Shown here: in pieces, positions 25,235 through 33,092 of the stretch
Layout of the letters: every line of letters starts with the position of its first letter
Position numbering within the stretch: position 1 is the stretch's first letter
From: Roseospira navarrensis
Lineage (GTDB): Bacteria > Pseudomonadota > Alphaproteobacteria > Rhodospirillales > Rhodospirillaceae
Assembly (NCBI RefSeq): GCF_009601025.1
Contig: NZ_WIVE01000004.1
Location: forward strand, 1-64,000
Reading direction: 5' to 3'
DNA length: 64,000 nt
Program-made: the position numbers and the translations under genes
The notes under the pieces: generated by a model
What the model saw: only the letters and a program-made list of their open reading frames with translations
Databases searched by the model: none
What the model was told of the DNA's origin: nothing

Positions 25235-26530
25235 ATGCCCTTTCGTTTCGTCCACACCGCCGACATCCACCTGGACTCGCCGCTGCGCTCGCTGGCGCTG
25301 CGCGACCCGGCGTTGGCGGATCTGATCGGGGGCGCGACCCGGACCGCATTCGAAACCACCGTCACCCTCTGCCTGGACGAGCGCGTGGACGCCCTGATGA
25401 TCGCGGGCGACCTCTACGACGGCGGGCAAACCTCCATGAAGACGGCGGCGTTCCTGTCGGGCCAGTTGCACCGGCTGGAGGCGGAAGGCATCCCCGCCTT
25501 CATCGTGCGCGGCAACCACGACGCCGAGTCGAAGATCACCCGGGAACTGGTGCTGCCCGCGAGCGCGCATGTGTTCTCGGGCCGGGCCGAGTGCCATGTG
25601 CTCCCCAAGGCCGCCGACGGCCGGGACGTGGCCGTCCACGGCATCAGCTTCCGCGATCCCCGGGCGCCGGACAGCCTGCTGCCCAAGTTCAAGCCGCCGC
25701 TGCCGGACGCCATCAATATCGGTCTGCTGCACACCAGCCTGGGCGGCGCGCCGGGCCACGACACCTATGCGCCGTGCTCGCTGGCCGATCTGGCGGCGAC
25801 AGGCTTCGAGTACTGGGGCCTGGGCCACATCCACGCCCGCGCCGTCCACCGCTCCGCCGACCCTGCCGTGGTCATGCCGGGCCAGCCCCAGGGCCGCGAC
25901 ATCAACGAGGCCGGGCCGAAGTCCGTCACCCTGGCGTCCATCACCGGCGACCGCGCCGTGACCCTGAGCGAGCACATCACCGCCGTCGCCCAGTTCGAGC
26001 GCGTGCCGGTGGATGCCACGGGCCTGGACGCGTGGCGCGATCTCATCGACGCCATCGGATCCGCCCTCGCCGCCGCGCGCGCCGCCGCCCGGTGCGCCCA
26101 ACTGGTGGCGCGGGTCGAGGTCTCCGGGGTCTCCGCGCTGGATTGGCGGGTGCGGGTGGACGCCGACCTGCTGCTGGCCGAGGCCCAGGCCCTGGCGGAT
26201 CGGCTGGGCGACACCTGGGTGGACTCGGTCCGGACCGACCTCCGCCCGGCCCCGGCGGCGCCCGACATCCCCTCCGGCGACCCGGTTGCCGAGCTGCGGG
26301 ACCTGATCGTCGGCACGGTGGCGCCCTCCGACGCCTTTCGCGCTCAGGCGCGCGAGATCGCCGAGACCCTGCGCGCTCAGTTGCCCCGGGACAGCGCCGC
26401 TCTGCTCGGCCAGACCGAAGCCGCGTTCGACGATATCCTGGCCGCCCTGATCGCCGAGGGGACTGAAGACGTGATCGCCCACCTTCTGGGCAGCGCCACC
26501 GGGCGGCCGGGGACGGAGGCCGACGCATGA
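25235..26530 (+). CDS. DNA repair exonuclease, SbcD/YhaO-like metallophosphoesterase
   Basis: A 431-residue member of the SbcD/Mre11 group. Metal-binding motifs are complete: HTADIHLDSP at 7-16, MIAGDLYDGG near 54, VRGNHDAES near 91, LLHTS near 168 and GLGHIHAR near 196. The remaining 200 residues form the capping and partner-binding part. It resembles Bacillus YhaO, which pairs with YhaN rather than SbcC. The next gene starts within its stop (ATGA), giving a two-gene operon for a nuclease-ATPase complex likely acting on DNA ends. Confidence 0.87.
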   Translation: MPFRFVHTADIHLDSPLRSLALRDPALADLIGGATRTAFETTVTLCLDERVDALMIAGDLYDGGQTSMKTAAFLSGQLHRLEAEGIPAFIVRGNHDAESKITRELVLPASAHVFSGRAECHVLPKAADGRDVAVHGISFRDPRAPDSLLPKFKPPLPDAINIGLLHTSLGGAPGHDTYAPCSLADLAATGFEYWGLGHIHARAVHRSADPAVVMPGQPQGRDINEAGPKSVTLASITGDRAVTLSEHITAVAQFERVPVDATGLDAWRDLIDAIGSALAAARAAARCAQLVARVEVSGVSALDWRVRVDADLLLAEAQALADRLGDTWVDSVRTDLRPAPAAPDIPSGDPVAELRDLIVGTVAPSDAFRAQAREIAETLRAQLPRDSAALLGQTEAAFDDILAALIAEGTEDVIAHLLGSATGRPGTEADA

Positions 26531-29500
26531 GGCTGCGCCGGCTCGACCTGACACGGTACGGCAAGTTCACCGACCATGTACTTGATTTCGGAGAGAAAAG
26601 CGACGCCCCGGACCTGCATCTGATCTACGGGCCCAACGAGGCCGGCAAGTCCACCGCGCTGTCCGCCTTCCTGGACCTGCTGTACGGCATCCACGGCCAG
26701 ACGCCCTACAATTTCCTGCATGATTACAAGGTGATGCAGATCGGCGCTGTGCTGGAGCACAAGGACGCGGTCTCCGAATGGGTCCGGGTCAAGGCCAACA
26801 AGAACAGCCTGCGCGACGGCGCCGGCCAGCCCGTGGGCGAGCATGCCCTGGCGGGGATGCTGGCGGGCCTGGACCGCGACGCCTATGGCAGCATGTTCTC
26901 GCTGGACGACGACACCCTGGAACAGGGCGGCGAGACCATCCTGAAAAGCCGGGGCGACCTGGGGCAGCTTCTGTTCGCCGCCAGCGCCGGCCTGTCGGAC
27001 CTGTCGGCGCGGCTGGAGGCGCTGACGGAGCAGGCCGACGCCTTCGCCCGCAAGGGCGGCCGCAAGACCGAGTTGGCCGAGCTGAAACGCGCGCTGGACG
27101 CCCTGGACGCCGAGCGCCGCGACATCGACGTGCAGGCCTCGGACTTCGCCCGGCGGGTGAAGGCGCGCGATGCGGCCCGCGCCGCCTACGAGGCCACCGA
27201 GGAGGCGTTGGGGCGCGTGAAGGCGCGCACCGGCGAGATCGCCCGCCTGCGGCAGGGGCTGGGCCACGCCGCAACGCTCTCGCGCCTCCGGGCTGAAGCC
27301 GAGGCTTACGACGCCCTGCCGGAGCCACCGGCCCACTGGGCCGACGAGATTGCCGCCCTGGCCGAGGAGGACGCCCGCCTGACCACCAAACGGGACGGGC
27401 TGGACCACCGCATCAGGGCGCTTGAGAAAGAACTGGCGGACCTGAGCGTGGACGATGCGGTGCTGGCGCTGGCGGAACGGATCGACCGGCTGCAGGACGC
27501 CAAGGGCCACATCGCCAAGACCATGGAGAGCCTGCCCCACCGCCGCGAGGAACGGCAGGCCCTGGACACGCAGATCGCCGCCGTGCTCGCCCGCCTGGAG
27601 CGCCCGGCCGACACGGACCCGCGCGCCCTGGTGCCGCCGGCCGGAACCGTGGGCACGTTGCGCGGGCTGATCGCCGATCACGGGCGGATCCGGGCGACCC
27701 TCGACACCGCCCAGGCGGAGCACGAAGCCGCCACCGACCGCCTGGCGGAGGCGCAGCAGGACTGGCATCGGGTGGCGGGCGCGGCGGCGCCCATGGCGAC
27801 GGACGCCGCGCCGGACTCCGGTCCCTGGGATGCGCTGGCGGCCGCCATCCGCGCCGTCCGGGCCGACGAACCCCTGTCGCGCCTTCCGCACGCGCGCCGC
27901 ACACGTGCGGCGCAGGCGCAGGCCCTGTCCGATGCCCTCGCCGCCCTCGCCCCCTGGACCGGCGATGCCGCCGCCCTGGCCGCGCTGCCCGTCCCGGACT
28001 CCCCCCGCCTGGAGGCCTGGCGCGCGGGTCTGGCGGCGGCGGACGAGGCCGTGCGGGACGACACACGCGAGGTGACGCGTCTGGAGGCGGAGCGCGACCG
28101 ACTGGTCTCCACCCTCGACGCCATCCAGCGCACCACCGGGGTGGTGGACGACGAGACCGCGCAGGCGCGCCGCGCCGCCCGCGATGCGGCCTGGACCGCG
28201 CACCGCGCGGCTCTGGACGACGCCACCGCCGATGCCTTCGCGGCCGCCATGGCCGCCCATGACGATGTCATCGACGGGCGCTTCGCCCACTCGACGGAGG
28301 TGGCCCAGGTGCGGCAGGCCGCCGTCTCGCTGGCCCAGACCAAGAGCGATCTGGCCCACGCCCGGGCCCGTCGGGATGCCGCGACCGAGGATCGGGCGAT
28401 GCTGGCCGGCGACCTCGCGGCGGCGCTGGCGGCGTTGGGTCTGCCCGAGGACTGGTCGCCCGCCTCGCTGGCGGACTGGCTGGCGCGGCGACACACGGCG
28501 GGGCAGGCGCGGACCGCCCTGTCGGAAACCGAGGCCGACATCGCCGCCCTGGAGGCGACCGTCGGGCGCGCGCGCGACCGACTGGCCGGGGCGATGGGGG
28601 GCGCCGGCGTGGCCGCGCCGGACGATGCCGCCACCGGCGGCGCCGACCTGGCCGCCCTGCTCGACGCCGCCGAAGCGGCCCTCAATCGCCACATGGACGC
28701 GGCCGGACGCCGCGAGGCGGCCCGAACCGCCCTGGGGAAGGCCGAACAGGAGGTGGCGCACCGAACCCGCGCGCTCAACGCGGCCCGCGCCGCCGAAACG
28801 GACTGGCGCACGACCTGGACGACCGCCCTCGCTGGCTGCTGGCTGGGCGCACAGGACCCGCCTCCGGCGCCGGGCGCCGTCGCGGCCATGCTGGAGGATC
28901 TGGAGGCACTGAAGGCCCTGCTGCGGGATCGCGACGACAAGGACCACCGCATCGCGCAGATGGACCACGATCAAGGGGCCTTCGTCGCGGACCTGGGCGC
29001 GATCCTGGCCGATTTGGCCAACGGAAGCGAGATGCGCGACCCGGCAGCCGATCCGCTGCCGGCCGCCGACGCGCTGCGCCGCCGCCTCGCCACCGCGCGC
29101 GAGGGGGACAGCCGGCGTCGGCGCTGCCGGGAAGACCTGGAGGCGGCGCACATTGAACGGGCGGCGCTGGACGCGCCGCTGCAGACCCTCGCCCGCCGGA
29201 TCGACGAGATGACGGGGCTGTTCAGCGTCGAGACCCTGTCAGAGGTCGGCGCCGCCCTGCGTCGGGTGGCGGAGCGCGATGCCCTGCGCCAGCGCCTGCG
29301 GGAGACCGCCGCAGCGCTGGTCGAGGCCCTGCGCGTGCCCGACACGGCGGCGGCCGAAACCGCCCTCGCGGATGTGGACGCCCAGGCCCTGGCCGAGGAG
29401 GCCAGCACCCTGGAGGCTCGTCTCGCCGTGCTCGACCCGGACAGCAAGGAGCAGTTCGCGGCCCTGCGGTTCGCGGAAAAGGCGGTGGCCGACGTGGGCG

Positions 29501-30069
29501 GCGACGACCGGGTGGCGCGACTGGAGGCGCGCCGCCGCACCCTGCTGCTGGAGATCGAGGACAAGACCCTGCGGCACCTGAGGCTGCGCCTGGGCATCGC
29601 CGCCGCGACGCGAGCCCTGTCCGCCTACCGGGACCGCCACCGCTCGGCCATGCTGAGGCATGCCGCCCGCGCGTTCGCGACCATCAGCCGGGGCGCCTAT
29701 ACGGGCCTCACCACCCAGCCCCGCGCGGACGGCGAGGACCTGGTGGCGGTGGACGCCGGCGGCGGCTCCAAGGCCGTCACCGCCCTGTCCAAGGGCACGC
29801 GCTTCCAGCTCTATCTCGCCCTGCGCGTGGCCGGCTATCACGCGTTCGCCGAGCGCGCGACCCCCGTGCCCTTCGTCGCCGACGACATCATGGAAACCTT
29901 CGACGACTTCCGCGCCGAGGAAGCCGTCCGTCTGTTCGCCGGCATGGCCGAGGTGGGCCAGGTCATCTACCTGACGCACCACCGGCACCTGTGCGAGATC
30001 GCCCGCGCGGTCTGTCCGACCGTTCGGATCCATGCCCTCGACGGCCCAGCCCCGGCCGCCGCCTCTTGA
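26527..30069 (+). CDS. SbcC/Rad50-like AAA ATPase (YhaN family)
   Basis: An 1180-residue SMC-like ATPase. The N terminus MRLRRLDLTRYGKFTD is followed by Walker A YGPNEAGKSTALS at about 34-46. Most of residues 190-1050 is predicted coiled coil, rich in Ala, Asp, Arg and Glu. The C-terminal head has YTGLTTQPRADGEDLVAVDA, a signature-like LSKGTRFQLYLALRVA near 1090 and Walker B PFVADDIMETFDDFR near 1115-1129. I see no CxxC zinc hook, which fits YhaN rather than SbcC. It is translationally coupled to the YhaO-like nuclease. The pair probably handles DNA ends or structured DNA; a role in defence is possible but not shown. Confidence 0.87.
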   Translation: MRLRRLDLTRYGKFTDHVLDFGEKSDAPDLHLIYGPNEAGKSTALSAFLDLLYGIHGQTPYNFLHDYKVMQIGAVLEHKDAVSEWVRVKANKNSLRDGAGQPVGEHALAGMLAGLDRDAYGSMFSLDDDTLEQGGETILKSRGDLGQLLFAASAGLSDLSARLEALTEQADAFARKGGRKTELAELKRALDALDAERRDIDVQASDFARRVKARDAARAAYEATEEALGRVKARTGEIARLRQGLGHAATLSRLRAEAEAYDALPEPPAHWADEIAALAEEDARLTTKRDGLDHRIRALEKELADLSVDDAVLALAERIDRLQDAKGHIAKTMESLPHRREERQALDTQIAAVLARLERPADTDPRALVPPAGTVGTLRGLIADHGRIRATLDTAQAEHEAATDRLAEAQQDWHRVAGAAAPMATDAAPDSGPWDALAAAIRAVRADEPLSRLPHARRTRAAQAQALSDALAALAPWTGDAAALAALPVPDSPRLEAWRAGLAAADEAVRDDTREVTRLEAERDRLVSTLDAIQRTTGVVDDETAQARRAARDAAWTAHRAALDDATADAFAAAMAAHDDVIDGRFAHSTEVAQVRQAAVSLAQTKSDLAHARARRDAATEDRAMLAGDLAAALAALGLPEDWSPASLADWLARRHTAGQARTALSETEADIAALEATVGRARDRLAGAMGGAGVAAPDDAATGGADLAALLDAAEAALNRHMDAAGRREAARTALGKAEQEVAHRTRALNAARAAETDWRTTWTTALAGCWLGAQDPPPAPGAVAAMLEDLEALKALLRDRDDKDHRIAQMDHDQGAFVADLGAILADLANGSEMRDPAADPLPAADALRRRLATAREGDSRRRRCREDLEAAHIERAALDAPLQTLARRIDEMTGLFSVETLSEVGAALRRVAERDALRQRLRETAAALVEALRVPDTAAAETALADVDAQALAEEASTLEARLAVLDPDSKEQFAALRFAEKAVADVGGDDRVARLEARRRTLLLEIEDKTLRHLRLRLGIAAATRALSAYRDRHRSAMLRHAARAFATISRGAYTGLTTQPRADGEDLVAVDAGGGSKAVTALSKGTRFQLYLALRVAGYHAFAERATPVPFVADDIMETFDDFRAEEAVRLFAGMAEVGQVIYLTHHRHLCEIARAVCPTVRIHALDGPAPAAAS

Positions 30070-30151
30070 AGTCCGGCCCCGGTCCGCGCCATATCCCTGG
30101 CAAGCGGACCGATCGGTCCAAAATCATCGCACCGCCGTGGAGAGGTCTTCC

Positions 30152-30844
30152 ATGATCGACCTGTACTTCTGGCCGACGCCCAACGGGCTGAAGGTCACCC
30201 TTCTGCTGGAGGAACTGGGCGTTCCCTACACCGTCCATCCGGTGAACATCACCAAGGGCGACCAGTTCAAGCCGGAGTTTCTGGCCATCTCGCCCAACAA
30301 CCGGATGCCGGCCATCATCGACACCGCGCCCGCCGACGGCGGCGACCCGATCAGCGTGTTCGAGTCCGGCGCGATCCTGTCCTATCTGGCCGACAAACAC
30401 GGCCGCTTCGCCGGCGAGACGCCGCGCGAGCGCATCTCGGTCAACGAATGGCTGTTCTGGCAGATGGGCGGGCTCGGCCCCATGGCCGGGCAGGCGCACC
30501 ACTTTCGCCAGTACGCGCCGGAGGAGGTGCCCTACGCCATCGACCGCTACACCAAGGAAGTCGCCCGCCTGTACGGCGTGATGAACACGCGGCTGGAGCG
30601 GGCGCCCTATCTGGCCGGCGAGGCCTACACCATCGCGGACATGGCAGCCTGGCCGTGGGTGGCGCCGCACGAGCGCCAGGGCCAGGACCTGAACGACGTC
30701 CCGCACCTGAAGCGCTGGTTCGACGCCATCGCCGCCCGCCCGGCGGTGGACAAGGGTCGCCGCGTCGGCGAGGCGTGGCGCAAGGACAACAGCGTTACCA
30801 GCGACGAGGCCCGCAAGGTGCTGTTCGGCCAGGACGCGCGGTAG
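30152..30844 (+). CDS. Glutathione S-transferase, YfcG/Ure2-like
   Basis: A 230-residue cytosolic GST. The N-terminal thioredoxin-fold domain has MIDLYFWPTPNGLKVTLLLE, cis-Pro region NNRMPAIID and FESGAILSYLADKHGRF (about 70-86), which binds the gamma-glutamyl group. The C-terminal helical domain contains YTIADMAAWPWV. The WPTPNG start is typical of the nu-class YfcG/YghU enzymes, which act as disulfide-bond oxidoreductases with two glutathiones. GGAGAGG lies just before the ATG at 30152; an upstream in-frame start at 30032 is not needed. Confidence 0.9.
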   Translation: MIDLYFWPTPNGLKVTLLLEELGVPYTVHPVNITKGDQFKPEFLAISPNNRMPAIIDTAPADGGDPISVFESGAILSYLADKHGRFAGETPRERISVNEWLFWQMGGLGPMAGQAHHFRQYAPEEVPYAIDRYTKEVARLYGVMNTRLERAPYLAGEAYTIADMAAWPWVAPHERQGQDLNDVPHLKRWFDAIAARPAVDKGRRVGEAWRKDNSVTSDEARKVLFGQDAR

Positions 30845-30960
30845 GGAGCGCGTTTTCTGGTTCGTCACGGACAATCGGGGACCAGACGGGGCGGGACAAC
30901 AGGGCTCAATCCGGGCGGCTGGGTCCAAGGGCTCTCGAGTGTGGTGCTTCTCGCCTGACC

Positions 30961-31005
30961 CCCCTCCCGACCTCCCCCATGAATGGGGGCGGCGTCCCGG
31001 TCCAC
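30961..31005 (+). repeat. Composite repeat block A, copy 1
   Basis: A 45-base block starting CCCCTCCCGACCTCCCCCAT and ending CCGGTCCAC. It is nearly identical to 62194-62238 and has a central hairpin CCCCCAT-GA-ATGGGGG. Confidence 0.8.
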
Positions 31006-31100
31006 GCCGAGCCGACCCGACTCCCTCCCCATGGAATCTATCTGATTCACACTTCTCTTTGGCGGGAGGGCGCTGGACGATCCTACAGCGCCGGAAAAAT

Positions 31101-31232
31101 CACCACAAAGACACGAAGAACACCAAGAGCGCAGCGAAATGATCATAGGGCTCGCCCTCCATCATCGTGCTGGAGGGGAACTGCGGGTCCGTCAAGGCGC
31201 CGACCCCTTTGTGTCTTGGTGTCTTGGTGGTC
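31101..31232. repeat. Imperfect inverted repeat inside the split composite repeat
   Basis: CACCACAAAGACACGAAGAA on the left (31101-31120) is partly complementary to TTTGTGTCTTGGTGTCTTGG on the right (from 31208). The two arms lie inside the stretch that separates blocks A and B, and probably mark a small inserted element. Confidence 0.45.
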
Positions 31233-31322
31233 CATCCTCTTGCCGAAGAAGGCCGCTCTCGTTCGAAAATGTGTGAACGTGATCGCCATGGAATGGGGAG
31301 GTGTGGGGAGGGGTTGTCTCTG

Positions 31323-31359
31323 GTGGCCGCTGCGGTCCAGAAACCACGCGACCCCGGAC
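31323..31359 (+). repeat. Composite repeat block B, copy 1
   Basis: A 37-base block GTGGCCGCTGCGGTCCAGAA through CACGCGACCCCGGAC, matching 62261-62297 at all but one base. Confidence 0.8.
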
Positions 31360-31383
31360 ATCCGTGATGACCCCGGTTTTTCC

Positions 31384-31863
31384 CTAAACCGGCGGGTCGA
31401 GGAGGCGGTGCAGCCGCTCCCCGGCCAGCCGGGCGAACCGCAAAGTCATGGCGCGGCGCCGCGACGGATGCAGCGGCGCCAGCGTCTGCCAGCGCACCAC
31501 TTCGGCCCCGAAGGGATCGGCCACCAGCAGGCCGCAGTCCTCCGGCAACACATCGAGCGGGAACGTCTCGGCCACCGCAAACGCGAACGCATCGCAATAG
31601 GGCAGGTATTCCCGCCACTTGCCGTCGGCCCGATAGTCCGCCAGCGCGCTCTTGACCTCGATCACGATGACGCGGCCGTCGGCGTCCAGCGCCACCACGT
31701 CGGCGCGGCGACGGTTCGGCAGCTTGAACTCCGTCAGCACCGCATGACCCGTGTTCGCGAGGTGGCGGCACACCCCGCGCGTGACCCCGCGCGTCATGGC
31801 GGCGGTGTCGCTGTCGGCCAGGCTGCGGCGCCCGGTCATGGGGATCAGCAGGGACGAGGCCAC
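31384..31863 (-). CDS. mmcB: MmcB family DNA repair protein
   Basis: A protein of about 159 residues like Caulobacter MmcB, a PD-(D/E)XK-type protein of the damage response. The pattern TRGVTRGVCRHLAN, NRRRADVVALDADGRVIVIE, VKSALADYRADGKWREYLPY, LPEDCGLLVADPFGAEVVRW and RRRAMTLRFARLA matches the family throughout, including the D...ExK catalytic set. The long frame runs far upstream. I chose the GTG at 31863 because CGGAGC precedes it; an ATG at 31839 is the alternative. Confidence 0.83.
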   Translation of the reverse strand: MASSLLIPMTGRRSLADSDTAAMTRGVTRGVCRHLANTGHAVLTEFKLPNRRRADVVALDADGRVIVIEVKSALADYRADGKWREYLPYCDAFAFAVAETFPLDVLPEDCGLLVADPFGAEVVRWQTLAPLHPSRRRAMTLRFARLAGERLHRLLDPPV

Positions 31864-31976
31864 GGGGCATGCTCCGACCAGCCGGGCCACGGGGACCACC
31901 CGGCCGTTTCCGGTTCGTTCTCTCCCAAAGCTAGGCCGAATCCCCACCGGCGGCAAGTCGTCCCGCGCCGGAACGG

Positions 31977-33092
31977 TCAGCTCGGCCCGGCCACCGGCGC
32001 CATTGCGTCCGGATCCCACCGCCACGCCGGCGCGGGGGAGACCAGGTGCATGCCCCCCATCCAGCGGTCGAGCCCGCCCAGCACGGCCCAGTCCGCCGCC
32101 CCGTCCAGCAGTCGCCGCCCGGTGTCCGTCAGCGTCCAGGTGGCCTGCCGGTCGTGAACCGCCGGATCGTCCCGCGAGACCGCCGGGGCCGGCCCCGCGC
32201 ACAGGCCGTGCATGACGTGCGTCAGCATGGCGTCGCCCAGGGTGGGCTGCGGGTCCTCGGCCAGATAGGCGTGGAACACGGTCCCGGTGGAGGCCGTGCC
32301 GCCGGATGCGTGCAGCGTGCGCAGAATGCCCCGTTCGGTCAGGCCGAGACCGTCCGTCGTCCACGGCAGGTCCTGCAGCCACCGGCGCAGCGCCGGGGCC
32401 ATGGTGGCCAGCCCCGGCACGGTGCCCTGGGACAGCCGGGCCAGCGCGCCGGGATCGGGCCGCCGCAGCGCCTCCCACACCCTGGCCCCCTGCGCCGTCA
32501 GGGTGTGCGTGACCGCCCGGCGCCGGGTCCACAGGCGGCGCAGCGCCTCCGGCGACAGTTCGCCCAGGCCACGGACCTTGCCCACGAGCATGCCGTCCTG
32601 GCGGGGATCGTACAGCACCAGGGCCGCCCGACTTTCCAGCACCCGGCGGCCGTGGATGGCATCCAGCACCCGCGCGAGGATCAACTGGTCATAGGCGTCG
32701 TGCTCGAACCACAGGACGATCCGGCCGTAGCGGTCGGCGCGGGTCAGCACGTCCCACGCGCCCGCCAGCTTCGCCCGCGCCGCGTCGAGCGGCACACCGT
32801 AGGCCCCGCTGATGAACGCCGCCCGCGTGTCGTGATACGCCTCCAGCGCCCGCACGGCGGGCACGGGGCCCTGTATGAGCGGATCGGAGATCTCCAGGAA
32901 ATCCCCGACGAAGCCCGCCCGGGCAAGACTGCTCTGGATGTGGGACCCGCACCGGATGTGCAGCGTGGCCCGATCCCCATCCGGGGCCGATCCGCGCGCG
33001 CCCTGCCGGCCCTCGCCGGCCACCCGGGCCAGCGGGACCACCGGCCCCCGCGTCGCGGTCACCCGGTCCAGGACCGCCTCAGAGATCCTCAT
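31977..33092 (-). CDS. DUF1835/DUF3658-type protein
   Basis: A 371-residue protein with the DUF1835 pattern: LHIRCGSHIQSSLARAGFVG, then DPLIQGPVP, a long helical segment, and IVLWFEHDAYDQLILARVLD near 125-145, where the family has a conserved WFEHDxYDQL motif. The C-terminal half (HTLTAQGARVWEALRRPDPG; ILRTLHASGGT; WTLTDTGRRLLDG) looks like DUF3658 or a winged helix. Function unknown. The ATG at 33092 overlaps the 3' end of the FtsK gene by 14 bases, so it is likely cotranscribed with it. An in-frame start at 33158 would lie deeper within ftsK. Confidence 0.8.
   Translation of the reverse strand: MRISEAVLDRVTATRGPVVPLARVAGEGRQGARGSAPDGDRATLHIRCGSHIQSSLARAGFVGDFLEISDPLIQGPVPAVRALEAYHDTRAAFISGAYGVPLDAARAKLAGAWDVLTRADRYGRIVLWFEHDAYDQLILARVLDAIHGRRVLESRAALVLYDPRQDGMLVGKVRGLGELSPEALRRLWTRRRAVTHTLTAQGARVWEALRRPDPGALARLSQGTVPGLATMAPALRRWLQDLPWTTDGLGLTERGILRTLHASGGTASTGTVFHAYLAEDPQPTLGDAMLTHVMHGLCAGPAPAVSRDDPAVHDRQATWTLTDTGRRLLDGAADWAVLGGLDRWMGGMHLVSPAPAWRWDPDAMAPVAGPS

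Larger units (their letters stand above)
30845..31383. other. Intergenic region holding an interrupted composite repeat
   Basis: About 540 bases with no credible gene. It contains both blocks of a composite repeat that also occurs at 62194-62297, here spread apart by about 295 extra bases. Those extra bases include an imperfect inverted pair of the common form CACAAAGACAC.../...GTGTCTTGGTGTCTTGG (about 31101-31130 and 31207-31232). Confidence 0.6.

Noticed and set aside
26377-29151. A 924-codon minus-strand open frame opposite yhaN
   Set aside because: Antisense shadow of the coiled-coil coding region.
25235-30069. Defence island around the SbcD/SbcC-like pair
   Set aside because: Neighbours are a CheZ-like gene and a glutathione transferase; no restriction, toxin or other defence genes are near.
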